From Paenibacillus wynnii (GTDB lineage Bacteria; Bacillota; Bacilli; Paenibacillales; Paenibacillaceae): a DNA stretch of 64,000 bases. The position numbers and the translations under genes are program-made. Under the pieces are notes generated by a model that was not told the origin of the DNA, searched no databases, and worked only from the letters and a program-made list of their open reading frames with translations. The DNA is taken from positions 248,001 to 312,000 of the forward strand of contig NZ_JQCR01000003.1 of assembly GCF_000757885.1 (NCBI RefSeq). The letters are read 5' to 3'. This document shows, one piece after another, positions 44,946 through 54,657 of the stretch; within the stretch, counting starts at the first letter, position 1; each line of letters opens with the position of its first letter.

Positions 44946-47177
44946 ATGTTTAATAGAATTGGTAGATTCACATCAGTATATCCGAAGACTGTTATTCTCA
45001 TATGGGCCGTATTGCTTGTCTTAAGCCTTCTATTTGGTACCAAACTAAAAGAAGAATTGAGTATCGGAGGCTTTAGTGATCCTCAAAGTGAATCAGGAGT
45101 GGCCGATGGTATTGTCAAAAATCAATTTGCCGGTCTTAGCGCTCAGAGGGTTATTGTGGTTGTGGAAAATAAAAATAAAAATAATCAACCGTTTTCTACA
45201 ATAATTCAAAAGATCGAGGACCAAGCAAAAGAAGACAAATTGGTTGAATTCACAGCTCATGATATCTCTTTTGTAACGGAAAAACATCGTGCGTATGTAT
45301 ATCTGAATTTGAACGGAAGCGATAACGATTCCATGAAGTTCGTAGATCGCTTTAAACAGCAGTTGAGAGATATGAAATCGGAAGTGGAGGGTTTCAATAT
45401 ACTCATTAGTGGCGGGCCGGGTATCTATTATGATATTAATGCTGCCAGCACTAAGAGTGTAACCAACGTTGAACGAATTGGACTCCCTATTGTGTTTCTA
45501 CTGCTATTGTTTGTGTTTCGTTCAGCAGTTGCAGCACTTCTGCCTTTATTAATGGGTGTAATATCGATTTTGGTAACTATGGCTGTCATTTACTTTCTAA
45601 CTCCTTATATGCAACTTTCAACGCTACTTACCAGCATAGTGACTATGCTTGGGCTTGGTGTTGCCATTGACTATGCCTTATTTATTACACAGCGGTTCCG
45701 CGAGGAGATGGATAGTCATCAGGATAAAAGCCTAGCAATTGTGAATGCTGTAGCATCGTCAGGGCGCTCCGTATTTTTTGCAGGATTAACGATCGCAATC
45801 AGCTTAATTTCGTTGTTGTTACCGAATACTCTGTTGTTTCGTTCGGTAGCTGTAGGGGGCTTTGTAGTTGTATTAGTATCTATTTTTGCAGCAATCACTT
45901 TATTACCGGCCATACTGTTCTTACTCGGTAAAAATGTTGAATTACTCAAAATTCCAGTCTTCAAGCTGAAGCGCAACAACAACAATGTTTGGCGTAAGAT
46001 CATTACTTTTATGATGAAGCGAACCATTTCCTTTCTAATTCTGGGGTTAGTGCTTGTTAATATATTCTTACCTTTCATTTCACAGATTCAAATGCATGTT
46101 CCTGTAGCGGCCTTTAATGAATTGCCGGACGGGAGTGATGCGAAATTAGGAATGGAGGCTGTGGTGAGCGATTTTGGGATTGGTAATACATTTCCGATCC
46201 GCATCTTACTGCAAAGTCAGGACGGTTCCGTATACGATAAGGATTCACTTCAGGAAATTTATGATATCGCAAGCAGTGTGGAACCACTGAGTGATGTATC
46301 GAAAGTAATGGGAATAACGAGTCTAAATGAGCAGTTCAATTCAGTAGAACAATATGAAGCATTGTATAGTAAGGTTGACGCACTACCAACAAATGTACAA
46401 GCTTCAATTAAATCATTAGTTAGCAGTGATCAGAAAAGCACCTTACTATATGTAGTACCATCGATTGCGCCGAATACAGAAAAAGCTAGAGACCTAGTTG
46501 TAGAAATCAGAGATCTCTTATCCAGGCGCTCCAATCAAAAGCTGGTTACATACGTAAGCGGAGAAACCGCTATGGGTCTAGATTATGATAATAAAATTAT
46601 GCATCAGATTCCTAAAATCATTTTGGTTAGCGTTACGCTTACCTTTCTGCTATTACTAGTTGCTTTTCGTTCTGTCTTATTGCCGCTTAAGGCAATTGTT
46701 TTGAACACCTTGGTTACCGTTAGTTCGCTCGGATTTCTCATATACATGTTTCAGAACGGTCATATGCCAGGAACACATCCTCAAGCCCTTAATGTGAATA
46801 CGCCTATCTTATTATTCTGCATTTTGTTCGGTTTGAGTATTGATTATGAAGTGATCATTGTATCGCGAATCCGGGAATCTTATTTACGAACCGGTAATAA
46901 TGACGAAAGTATTGTGGATGGATTTGTAGCAACTGCAGGAATGATTAACGGGGGAGCAGCGATTATGATTACAGTATTCGGTGTATTCATGTTCGCCGAT
47001 ATTCAGATCGTTCAGGAGCTGGGTGTGGGGCTTGCCTTTGCTATCCTCATTGATGCTTTGATCGTACGTACAATTGTCGTTCCTTTATCTATGAAATTAC
47101 TTGGACGTCTTAATTGGTGGCTTCCATTTAGTAAAAGCAAGAGTAGGGATTCTTTATCTAGGCACAAAAATATTTAG
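44946..47177 (+). CDS. MMPL-family (RND) exporter
   Basis: The product is 743 aa with two similar halves, each one helix, an extracellular domain of about 140 residues and five more helices. The signature LGLGVAIDYALFITQRFREE in the first half and FGLSIDYEVIIVSRIRESY in the second mark the proton-relay aspartates. MMPL proteins export lipids and acylated molecules in actinobacteria and related YdfJ/YdgH proteins occur in Bacillales. The ATG is two bases after the acyltransferase stop, so export of that enzyme's product is the simplest reading. The 3' end overlaps the convergent gene by four bases. Confidence 0.9.
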   Translation: MFNRIGRFTSVYPKTVILIWAVLLVLSLLFGTKLKEELSIGGFSDPQSESGVADGIVKNQFAGLSAQRVIVVVENKNKNNQPFSTIIQKIEDQAKEDKLVEFTAHDISFVTEKHRAYVYLNLNGSDNDSMKFVDRFKQQLRDMKSEVEGFNILISGGPGIYYDINAASTKSVTNVERIGLPIVFLLLLFVFRSAVAALLPLLMGVISILVTMAVIYFLTPYMQLSTLLTSIVTMLGLGVAIDYALFITQRFREEMDSHQDKSLAIVNAVASSGRSVFFAGLTIAISLISLLLPNTLLFRSVAVGGFVVVLVSIFAAITLLPAILFLLGKNVELLKIPVFKLKRNNNNVWRKIITFMMKRTISFLILGLVLVNIFLPFISQIQMHVPVAAFNELPDGSDAKLGMEAVVSDFGIGNTFPIRILLQSQDGSVYDKDSLQEIYDIASSVEPLSDVSKVMGITSLNEQFNSVEQYEALYSKVDALPTNVQASIKSLVSSDQKSTLLYVVPSIAPNTEKARDLVVEIRDLLSRRSNQKLVTYVSGETAMGLDYDNKIMHQIPKIILVSVTLTFLLLLVAFRSVLLPLKAIVLNTLVTVSSLGFLIYMFQNGHMPGTHPQALNVNTPILLFCILFGLSIDYEVIIVSRIRESYLRTGNNDESIVDGFVATAGMINGGAAIMITVFGVFMFADIQIVQELGVGLAFAILIDALIVRTIVVPLSMKLLGRLNWWLPFSKSKSRDSLSRHKNI

Positions 47178-47488
47178 GAGTTCTCTTCTTCCGCGTAAGG
47201 GAGAACCCAGTCTAAATCATCACGACATTCATCACATACAAGGACGTATAATTTATCCTTAACATGTCTTGGTGTTAAGTTTATTTCATCAGTGATTGAT
47301 GTATCGCAGACAGCACATGATTTTTTTTCTAAAAAGTGATTCAGGCAATATATTTTGTTCTTGTTATTTAAGATACGATCATCGTATAAGAGAACTTGTA
47401 GGTCTTTGAATAATACATAAACTTTATCAAGAATTTGAGAGCATTCACTACAAGTGTTACAAGTGTAAACCCTTTTCAATAGTGCCAT
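47174..47488 (-). CDS. Small cysteine-rich (zinc-ribbon-like) protein, unknown
   Basis: The product is 104 aa from ATG 47488, or 101 aa from TTG 47479, which is better spaced from AAGGGA. Cysteines occur as CNTCSEC, a single YCLNHF, CAVC and CDEC, enough for two zinc sites in a LIM/ribbon-like arrangement. The middle part is hydrophobic-aliphatic and the end acidic. The family is not recognised. It is convergent with, and overlaps, the MMPL gene by four bases, which ties it physically to the island. Confidence 0.6.
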   Translation of the reverse strand: MALLKRVYTCNTCSECSQILDKVYVLFKDLQVLLYDDRILNNKNKIYCLNHFLEKKSCAVCDTSITDEINLTPRHVKDKLYVLVCDECRDDLDWVLPYAEEENS

Positions 47489-47562
47489 TCCCTTCTATTA
47501 CCGATTTCTTTTATATATTATAGTACTCAATAATAATGGGAAAAGATAGGGAATAAAGGCTT

Positions 47563-47590
47563 CGCCCACTTTCTAAAATGAAAGTGGGCG
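47563..47590. terminator. Hairpin downstream of the cysteine-rich gene's promoter side
   Basis: CGCCCACTTTC and GAAAGTGGGCG are perfect complements around TAAAAT. The T-run after it is short in either direction (GGGTCTTTATT on plus, GAAGCCTTTATT on minus). Confidence 0.6.
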
Positions 47591-47624
47591 GGGTCTTTAT
47601 TACATTTATTCTACCTGTAACAGC

Positions 47625-47662
47625 GAAAAAAAGAACATCCAACCCGAAAGAGGAGGATGTCC
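47625..47662 (-). terminator. Terminator of the RlmL-like gene
   Basis: On the minus strand GGACATCC pairs with GGATGTTC, followed by seven T residues, ten bases after the stop codon. Confidence 0.75.
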
Positions 47663-47671
47663 GATTCAATA

Positions 47672-48835
47672 TTAACTATGGGGTTCTGAATTATCTTTTT
47701 CCGGATTTCTAGGCGGAAGTGGGCCTAAATATTGATAAAACTGACATTCAATACGGCCGTTGTACAATTTGCGTCGTTTATCAGCCTTCCGCCCGTAGAA
47801 CTGTTCGAATTCCTTCGAAGGGCTAATGGCGAAGAATGACCATGAAGGAAGGTACAGCATCATTTCACCAAACTGGCGGGTCAGCTTTTCCACTTCCTTG
47901 TCATTACTAATGCGTTCTCCATAAGGCGGATTGGTTATAATACAACCATACTCACCTTCAGGTCTGGCTTTGGCGGCTGCAATAACCTTAAAGGTAATCT
48001 CACCCGATAACCCAGCACTCTTTGCAGCAGCTTCTGCAAGCTCGATAGCTTCAGGATCTACATCGCTGCCAACAAGCTGCAGTGGATAATCATCGCGAAC
48101 AGCATCGTAGGCTTCTTCGCGAGCGTCCTCCCACAGCCGGCGCGGAATGACAGGCCAATGTTCGGATGGGAACGAGCGCCGCAGCCCAGGAGCAATGTTC
48201 CAGGCAATCATAGCAGCTTCGATCAGTATTGTGCCCGTACCGCAACAAGGATCGTACAAGGGGCGATGGCCGTTCCAGCGGCTGAGCTTTATTAGTGCAG
48301 CTGCCATGGTTTCCTTCAACGGCGCTTCAGTCGATTGTCTGCGGTAACCACGTTTGTGGAGTGCAGGCCCAGTGGTGTCTAAGGTGATTAGCGCGATGTC
48401 ATTCAGTAGAATTACTTCAATGACATAACGGGGGCCATCCTCAGGGAACCATTCCGTCTGATAGGAAAGCTTAAGCTTTTCGACAACCGCTTTTTTGACA
48501 ATTCCCTGACAAGCAGGTACGCTTGTCAGCTGGGACTTGTGCGAGCGGCCTTCCACAGGGAACTCACCATTTTCAGGTATCCAGTCGGCCCAAGGCAGTG
48601 CTTTTACTCCTTCGAACAGTTCATCGAAGGTTTTAGCGGGGAATTGCCCCATTTTAATTAGTACGCGGTCCGAGGTACGCAGCCATAAATTACAGCGGCA
48701 GATGTCGATGTAATCACCGCTGAATAGTACTCGCCCGTTCTCGATCGTGGTCTCATAACCCAGTTCGTTTAATTCGCGTGCTACGACAGCTTCCAAACCC
48801 ATAGGGGCAGTAGCGATTAATTGTAATTTGCTCAT
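47672..48835 (-). CDS. 23S rRNA guanine methyltransferase, RlmL/YpsC type
   Basis: The start at 48835 has GGAG nine bases upstream and gives the family-typical N-terminus MSKLQLIATAPMGLEAVVAREL; the longer frame is not needed. The product is 387 aa: an N-terminal ferredoxin-like and THUMP region, then a Rossmann methyltransferase with DPCCGTGTILIEAA, VGSDVDPEAIELA and the catalytic TNPPYGER. Members make m2G in 23S rRNA (RlmL and YpsC). It is a single gene on the minus strand. Confidence 0.92.
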   Translation of the reverse strand: MSKLQLIATAPMGLEAVVARELNELGYETTIENGRVLFSGDYIDICRCNLWLRTSDRVLIKMGQFPAKTFDELFEGVKALPWADWIPENGEFPVEGRSHKSQLTSVPACQGIVKKAVVEKLKLSYQTEWFPEDGPRYVIEVILLNDIALITLDTTGPALHKRGYRRQSTEAPLKETMAAALIKLSRWNGHRPLYDPCCGTGTILIEAAMIAWNIAPGLRRSFPSEHWPVIPRRLWEDAREEAYDAVRDDYPLQLVGSDVDPEAIELAEAAAKSAGLSGEITFKVIAAAKARPEGEYGCIITNPPYGERISNDKEVEKLTRQFGEMMLYLPSWSFFAISPSKEFEQFYGRKADKRRKLYNGRIECQFYQYLGPLPPRNPEKDNSEPHS

Positions 48836-48991
48836 TGATCTCAACTCCGTTTTACTTGTAGATAAATACATAAAGCCAGTACAATCAAGTATAGGGGAAT
48901 GCGGTGAACTTCACAATGTACGACATTCCCAGAAAATCCCCCTCTTGAGCACCCAAGTGGGCTCCAAAGGAATAAAAAAAGGAGATATTAC

Positions 48992-49621
48992 ATGCTTAGC
49001 CAAGAACAATATAGTGAACAACTCTATACAGAGGACGAAATTCTGCTTCAAGTGAAACAATCGATAGCGGCTCATGGTATGCCTGAAGTCTCCGTTGAAC
49101 CAGGCTACGGCCGCCTATTGACCATGCTTGTTAAGCTCACCCGCGCATCAAGCGTACTGGAAATTGGTGCTCTTGGGGGATACAGCGGCATTTGCCTGTC
49201 CCGTGGATTCACGGACGGAGGCAAGCTTACCTCTCTGGAGCTTAAGCCTGAATACGCTGCGGTAGCCCGGCGAAATATGGAACTGGCTGGCTTCGGAGAT
49301 TCTGTAGAGTACAGAATCGGACCGGCAATGGATAGCCTGAAGATCCTGGAATCCGAAGGCCGGAAATTTGATTTCTTTTTCATCGATGCTGACAAGATGA
49401 ATTATCCGAACTATCTTGAGTATGCCATTCAGATGGCTAATCCCGGTGCAATCATTGCTGGAGATAATATATTCCTGCGGGGCCGTACTCTAAATACAGA
49501 CAGGAACGGCCCCGCCATACTGGCAGTGCGTCAATTTAATGAAATGATCGCTAAGGATGACCGACTAATAAGTACATTGCTGCCGGCCTACGATGGGCTT
49601 GCCTTAGCATTGGTTAAGTAA
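48992..49621 (+). CDS. O-methyltransferase, caffeoyl-CoA OMT type
   Basis: The product is 209 aa. The SAM site is VLEIGALGGYSGICLSRG, followed by LTSLELKPEYAAVARRNMELA and FFFIDADKMNY with metal-binding D and N further on (GAIIAGDNIFLRG). It is a metal-dependent O-methyltransferase family found as YrrM in Bacillus; the natural acceptor is unknown, though hydroxylated tRNA uridine is reported for the TrmR branch. AAGGAG lies seven bases before the ATG. Confidence 0.9.
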   Translation: MLSQEQYSEQLYTEDEILLQVKQSIAAHGMPEVSVEPGYGRLLTMLVKLTRASSVLEIGALGGYSGICLSRGFTDGGKLTSLELKPEYAAVARRNMELAGFGDSVEYRIGPAMDSLKILESEGRKFDFFFIDADKMNYPNYLEYAIQMANPGAIIAGDNIFLRGRTLNTDRNGPAILAVRQFNEMIAKDDRLISTLLPAYDGLALALVK

Positions 49622-49660
49622 ATATGTTCGACTAGATTGTTATGAACGTTTGGAGTGGCG

Positions 49661-50881
49661 TTATCGATAGGAGCGATGGGTAGTTTCTTGGTATAGTTTA
49701 AGGCGTACCCATATAGTGTTAATAAGCAATAAGACACCGGAGATAATGAATAAACCTTCAATTCCGATATAGCCTGACAAAAAACCGCCGATAATCGCTC
49801 CCAACATGTTGCCTAGCGCAAGCGTACTGCTGTTGAAGCCGAATGCACGGCTTTCCTTGCCGTCTGGCGTATAGGAACGGATTAGCGCATTCACACTGGG
49901 CAGCAGACCTCCCATAAAGACACCCATCATGAACCGGATAATAATTAGCTGCCATACACTGGTGACAAAGGCCTGGGGGATAAGGAACACAGAGGCGCCT
50001 ATTAGGGCAAAGGTCAAAATGCGATGAGCACCAATCTTATCGCTTAGCTTACCCAGAACGGGAGATGCCAGCATATTTGAGATTCCTGTAACTGCAGTAA
50101 CCATACCGGCCCAGAAGGCGATATTCACAGCTGAGCCGTGCAGCTTCTCCACATAGAGGGGGAGAAGCGTCATGGGGCTGATCATTGCGAACTGCAACAG
50201 AAAGGTTACTCCGAATAATGCTGGAAGCTGGGGAACCTTAAGCAGCTCCTTTAAACCTGCCATTACAGACGCTTGTGGCGCATGGGCAGCTTCGATACGG
50301 TCGAATTTCTCTTTTACAAGGAACAGCGCCAACAGGGAGGCTGCGAACAATAAGGCGCCCACTACATAAAAAATGGGTCGAAACCCGATGGAGTCAGCCA
50401 GGAGTCCGCCGATGAGCGGTCCCAAGATTGTACCGGCTACGGAGCCCGATTGCATTAGACCCATGGCAAAGCCCATACGAGACTTCGGAGTTGTACCTGA
50501 GATGAGTGCAATCGAGGCGGGGTTAAATCCGGCTATGGTTCCATTTAACAAACGCAGCAGCAGTAATTGCATCGGTGTCTGAGCAAAACCCATAAGAAGA
50601 ATAACTACCGCCATACCAAAGCTGGAGCGCAGGAGCATGATTTTTCGACCATATTTGTCGGCAAGCTTACCCCATAATGGCTGGAATAGAAATGAAGTCA
50701 AGAAGTTTGCCGCAAAAATCAATCCGGCCCAAATCCCGATCGCATGTTCACCCTGTACACCCAGATCTTTTGCAAGATAAAGGGACAAAAATGGGGTAAT
50801 CATAGTCATACCGGCATTCACTAAAAATTGGCCAAACCAAAGCACCGTGAGGTTGACCTTCCAAGTCTCCCATTTCTTCAA
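49661..50881 (-). CDS. MFS drug/metabolite exporter (DHA1 type)
   Basis: The product is 406 aa with 12 predicted helices. The loop 2-3 motif GKLADKYGRKIMLLRS and the motif C-like GTILGPLIGGLLAD mark a drug:proton antiporter of 12 helices. The start is a TTG with AAGGGAAG about 11 bases upstream. Substrates are unknown. It is a lone gene on the minus strand, divergent from hemE. Confidence 0.9.
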   Translation of the reverse strand: MKKWETWKVNLTVLWFGQFLVNAGMTMITPFLSLYLAKDLGVQGEHAIGIWAGLIFAANFLTSFLFQPLWGKLADKYGRKIMLLRSSFGMAVVILLMGFAQTPMQLLLLRLLNGTIAGFNPASIALISGTTPKSRMGFAMGLMQSGSVAGTILGPLIGGLLADSIGFRPIFYVVGALLFAASLLALFLVKEKFDRIEAAHAPQASVMAGLKELLKVPQLPALFGVTFLLQFAMISPMTLLPLYVEKLHGSAVNIAFWAGMVTAVTGISNMLASPVLGKLSDKIGAHRILTFALIGASVFLIPQAFVTSVWQLIIIRFMMGVFMGGLLPSVNALIRSYTPDGKESRAFGFNSSTLALGNMLGAIIGGFLSGYIGIEGLFIISGVLLLINTIWVRLKLYQETTHRSYR

Positions 50882-51104
50882 AGTGCTTTCACTTCCCTTC
50901 AGCTTGGAGAATGTGTGGACATATTATTCACGAAAAATTGACATTCTATCAGTATATCATAATTTTTAAAGGGGCTAATGCAATACAGATCATAGTATTG
51001 TCATAGGATTGTCATGGCCTCCATGGGTGTGACGGTTGTTACTTACTTTTAAAAGGGGCATAATATATATTAAGAAATTAATCAAATTTAATGGAGATCT
51101 TATC

Positions 51105-52166
51105 ATGACCTACAACGACACTTTTATCCGCGCCTGCCGCAAGCAGGATACGGAGCATGTTCCCGTTTGGTATATGCGGCAAGCCGGCCGTTATGATCCC
51201 GACTACCGTACAATCAAGGAGAAGTATACCCTGTTGGAAATATGCAAACAGCCTGAGTTGGCGGCTGAGATTACCATGATGCCTGTGCATAAGCTAGGCG
51301 TGGACGCAGCTATTTTGTATTCAGATATCATGAATCCGGTTGCTTCTATTGGAATTGATTTTGATATCGTCAAAAACATCGGTCCGGTTATACATAACCC
51401 GATTCGTTCTGCCGCAGATGTAGAGAAACTAAGACCCATTGATGTTGAAGGCGATCTTAGCCACATCTTGGAGACGATTGCTCTTCTGGACAAGGAATTA
51501 GATGTGCCTCTCATTACGTTTGCAGGTGCACCTTTTACAATTGCCAGTTATCTCATTGAGGGACGTCCTTCCAAAAGTTATATTCGGACCAAGACGCTTA
51601 TGTACAGTGAACCCCGTGTGTGGGAGATGTTGATGGAAAAGCTTGGGGATATGGTCATCACCTATCTTCGCAGCCATGTGCGCAGCGGAGGCAAGGCTTT
51701 TCAATTGTTCGACAGCTGGGTGGGAGCGCTTGCCCCTAAGGATTTTGAAATCTATGTCCTGCCGACTATTTCAAGAATTTTTAGAGAATTATCAGATCTG
51801 GATGTGCCCAAAATATACTTCCCGGGCGTAAGTTCAGGGGAACTTCTCCCTACCCTTACTAACCTTCAAGCGGATGTGATCGGGCTGGATTGGCGTGTCA
51901 GCATCAGTGAGGGACGCCGTAGAACAGGCGGTAAGTTTGCGATGCAAGGTAATCTGGATCCTTATCTGTTGACTGCTCCAATGGATGTTATCAAAGACCG
52001 CGCCAAGCAATTGATTGATGAGGGCATACTTGAACCTGGCTATGTGTTCAATTTGGGCCATGGTTTATTCCCTGAGGCTTCATTGGAAAAACTGCGGGAA
52101 TTAACAGAATATATTCATGAATACTCGAAAGACCTTATGAAAGAATCCGTGAAGGCACGTTCCTGA
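51105..52166 (+). CDS. hemE: Uroporphyrinogen decarboxylase
   Basis: The product is 353 aa from ATG 51105, where GGAG is eight bases upstream; the open frame extends to 51036 without support. The signature VPVWYMRQAGRYDPDYR is at the N-terminus and the second PROSITE-type block is FAGAPFTIASYLIEG. It removes four carboxyl groups from uroporphyrinogen III to give coproporphyrinogen III. It is the first of the hemE-hemH-hemY operon. Confidence 0.97.
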   Translation: MTYNDTFIRACRKQDTEHVPVWYMRQAGRYDPDYRTIKEKYTLLEICKQPELAAEITMMPVHKLGVDAAILYSDIMNPVASIGIDFDIVKNIGPVIHNPIRSAADVEKLRPIDVEGDLSHILETIALLDKELDVPLITFAGAPFTIASYLIEGRPSKSYIRTKTLMYSEPRVWEMLMEKLGDMVITYLRSHVRSGGKAFQLFDSWVGALAPKDFEIYVLPTISRIFRELSDLDVPKIYFPGVSSGELLPTLTNLQADVIGLDWRVSISEGRRRTGGKFAMQGNLDPYLLTAPMDVIKDRAKQLIDEGILEPGYVFNLGHGLFPEASLEKLRELTEYIHEYSKDLMKESVKARS

Positions 52167-52202
52167 ACATACCTAGACTAACTGTAAAAGGGGATGGAAA
52201 CT

Positions 52203-53159
52203 GTGACAACAAAAGTAGGCGTTCTTGTCATGTCCTACGGTACTCCTGAGAGCTTAGAGGGCGTGGAGGCTTATTATACACATATCCGGCGGGGCAACCC
52301 GCCTTCTGCGGAGCAGCTTAAAGAACTGAAAGACCGTTATGAAGCCATTGTCGGAGGCGTTTTCCCGCTTCGAGAGAATACGGATCGACAGGTAGCGGCC
52401 TTGGGAGCTGCTCTTAATAAGGACAACGGAGAGACAACTGTGCAATTTGTCTGCTACCAAGGACTGAAGCATGCCCACCCCTTCATTGAAGACGGTGTGG
52501 AGGCCATGGCCAGGGATGGTATTACAGAGGCCGTAGGAATCGTTCTTGCTCCCCATTATTCAGTCATGAGTGTAGGAACCTATATCAAACGTGCACAGGC
52601 AAAAGCAGACGAATGTGGCATTCGGATGGAATTCGTAAATAACTACCATCTGCATCCTGAGCTCATCGATGTGCTGAGCCGCCGGGTCTCTGCCCGATTG
52701 GATCAATTTGAAGAAGCTGGAGCGAAACGAAGTGAGGTTAGAGTGCTGTTCAGTGCACATAGTCTGCCGGAACGTATACTATCTATGGGCGATCCTTACC
52801 GTGACCAACTCCTCGAAACTTCTGAGGCTGTCGCCAAACAGGCAGGAGTCACTTCCTGGCAGTTCACTTGGCAGAGCGCAGGCCGTACCGCTGAGCCGTG
52901 GCTGGGACCCGATGTACTGGATACTCTTCGTGAGCTTTCTAAAGAACAGGTTGAAGATGTACTGGTAGCCCCTGTCGGATTTGTATCTGATCATCTGGAA
53001 GTGCTATATGATCTGGATATTGAGGCTCAGACTATCGCACGGGAATTGGACATGCGCTTAATGCGAATTGAATCGCTGAACAGTGACCCTGCGTATATGT
53101 CTGTGCTGAGCAGTGTGGTGCGTACACGGTACAATCAAATGCAGGCGGGTTCGATATGA
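52203..53159 (+). CDS. hemH: Ferrochelatase (coproporphyrin ferrochelatase in Gram-positive bacteria)
   Basis: The product is 318 aa from GTG 52203, placed nine bases after AAAAGGGG; an ATG three codons earlier lies too close. The catalytic histidine is in FSAHSLPERI and the acidic metal-path residue in GFVSDHLEVLYDLD. In Bacillales this enzyme inserts iron into coproporphyrin III (CpfC). It lies 36 bases after hemE and overlaps hemY by four bases. Confidence 0.96.
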   Translation: MTTKVGVLVMSYGTPESLEGVEAYYTHIRRGNPPSAEQLKELKDRYEAIVGGVFPLRENTDRQVAALGAALNKDNGETTVQFVCYQGLKHAHPFIEDGVEAMARDGITEAVGIVLAPHYSVMSVGTYIKRAQAKADECGIRMEFVNNYHLHPELIDVLSRRVSARLDQFEEAGAKRSEVRVLFSAHSLPERILSMGDPYRDQLLETSEAVAKQAGVTSWQFTWQSAGRTAEPWLGPDVLDTLRELSKEQVEDVLVAPVGFVSDHLEVLYDLDIEAQTIARELDMRLMRIESLNSDPAYMSVLSSVVRTRYNQMQAGSI

Positions 53160-54589
53160 GTGAGGTAACAAGAAGAGTTATTATTGTCGGCGGGGGGTTG
53201 AGCGGCCTCAGTGCCGCCTTCTATGTCCGCAAATATTATAAGTTGGCCGGAATTAAACCGGAAATTATTTTATTGGAAAAAGATCAGACGCTTGGAGGCA
53301 AAATTGAAACGCTGCACCGTGAGGGTTTTGTCATTGAAAAGGGTCCTGATTCCTTCCTAGCCCGTAAAACGGCGATGGTTGACTTAGCCAAGGAATTGGA
53401 ATTGGACCATGAACTGGTGACAACCAATCCCAATGCCAAGAAGACCTACATATTGCAGCGGAACAAGCTTCACCCTATGCCTGCCGGTCTTGTACTGGGT
53501 ATTCCAACAGAGATTAGACCCTTTCTGCAGAGCGGATTGATCTCTTTTGGAGGAAAAGTCCGTGCGATGATGGATTATATTATCCCGCCACGCAGAAGCG
53601 AGGAAGATGAATCGCTGGGGCAGTTAATTGAACGCCGGCTCGGTACGGAAGTGCTGGAGAATATGACTGAACCGCTTCTAGCCGGTATTTATGCCGGAGA
53701 TATGAATAAGATTAGCCTGCAAGCTACCTTCCCCCAATTTGGTGAAGTGGAGCGCAAATATGGAAGCCTTATTCGCGGTATGACTACAGGGCGAAAGCCG
53801 GCTGAAACTCATACGGGAACCAAAAAGAGTGCATTCCTAACCTTTCGCCAAGGCCTGCAAAGTCTGGTTCACGCCCTAATGAATGAACTCCAAGATGTAG
53901 AGCAACGTACGGGGGTTACCGTAACCTCTATCATTGATGATATAGCTAATAAGGATAAGGGCAAGCCGCGTTACGAAGTTGAACTTGATAACGGTGAAAG
54001 AATCGCGGCGGATGATATTTACATCACGGTTCCGAATTTCGCCGCTGCGGATCTGCTGCGTCCACATGTGGATGTATCCGCACTGGACGCTGTGAATTAT
54101 GTATCTGTAGCCAATGTAGTAATGGCCTTTTCCAAAAAAGATACGGCCACGGAATATGATGGATCAGGGTTTCTCGTCCCCCGCAAGGAAGGACGCAACA
54201 TTACGGCCTGCACTTGGACATCGACCAAATGGCTTCATTCCAGTCCGGAGGATAAAGTACTCTTGCGTTTCTATGTGGGGCGGTCGGGAGACGAGCAGAA
54301 CGTAGAGCTGCCGGATGATGCCCTTGAGGAACTGGTACGCAAAGATGTCCGAGAAATTATGGGCATCACCGCCAATCCGCTTTTTACTGAAATTACCCGA
54401 CTGAAGCATTCCATGCCGCAGTACCCCGTGGGGCATCCCGGCAATATTGCCAGACTGCGGGATGAGCTTGGTGCGGTTATGCCCGGTGTATATGCATTTG
54501 GTGCCGGTTATGATGGCATCGGTATGCCTGACTGTATCAAACACGCCAAGCTGACCGCTGAAGCTGCTGCTAAGACTTTGCAAATGTAA
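53156..54589 (+). CDS. hemY: Coproporphyrinogen III/protoporphyrinogen IX oxidase
   Basis: The product is 477 aa. The FAD-binding GxGxxG site is VGGGLSGLSAAFYVRK, the second signature is GGKIETLHREGFVIEKGPDS, and the C-terminal FAD motif is AFGAGYDGIGMPDCIKHA. The ATG overlaps the hemH stop (ATGA), so translation is coupled. In Gram-positive bacteria HemY (CgoX) oxidises coproporphyrinogen III to coproporphyrin III before iron insertion. A terminator follows. Confidence 0.96.
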   Translation: MSEVTRRVIIVGGGLSGLSAAFYVRKYYKLAGIKPEIILLEKDQTLGGKIETLHREGFVIEKGPDSFLARKTAMVDLAKELELDHELVTTNPNAKKTYILQRNKLHPMPAGLVLGIPTEIRPFLQSGLISFGGKVRAMMDYIIPPRRSEEDESLGQLIERRLGTEVLENMTEPLLAGIYAGDMNKISLQATFPQFGEVERKYGSLIRGMTTGRKPAETHTGTKKSAFLTFRQGLQSLVHALMNELQDVEQRTGVTVTSIIDDIANKDKGKPRYEVELDNGERIAADDIYITVPNFAAADLLRPHVDVSALDAVNYVSVANVVMAFSKKDTATEYDGSGFLVPRKEGRNITACTWTSTKWLHSSPEDKVLLRFYVGRSGDEQNVELPDDALEELVRKDVREIMGITANPLFTEITRLKHSMPQYPVGHPGNIARLRDELGAVMPGVYAFGAGYDGIGMPDCIKHAKLTAEAAAKTLQM

Positions 54590-54625
54590 GAAATTCAAGC
54601 ATTCTATATATATATGCCTTCCAGC

Positions 54626-54657
54626 GGTGAAGCAATTTTTGCTTCACCCTTTGTTTT
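54626..54657 (+). terminator. Terminator of the hemEHY operon
   Basis: GGTGAAGCAA and TTGCTTCACC are perfect complements around TTT, followed by CTTTGTTTT. Confidence 0.85.
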
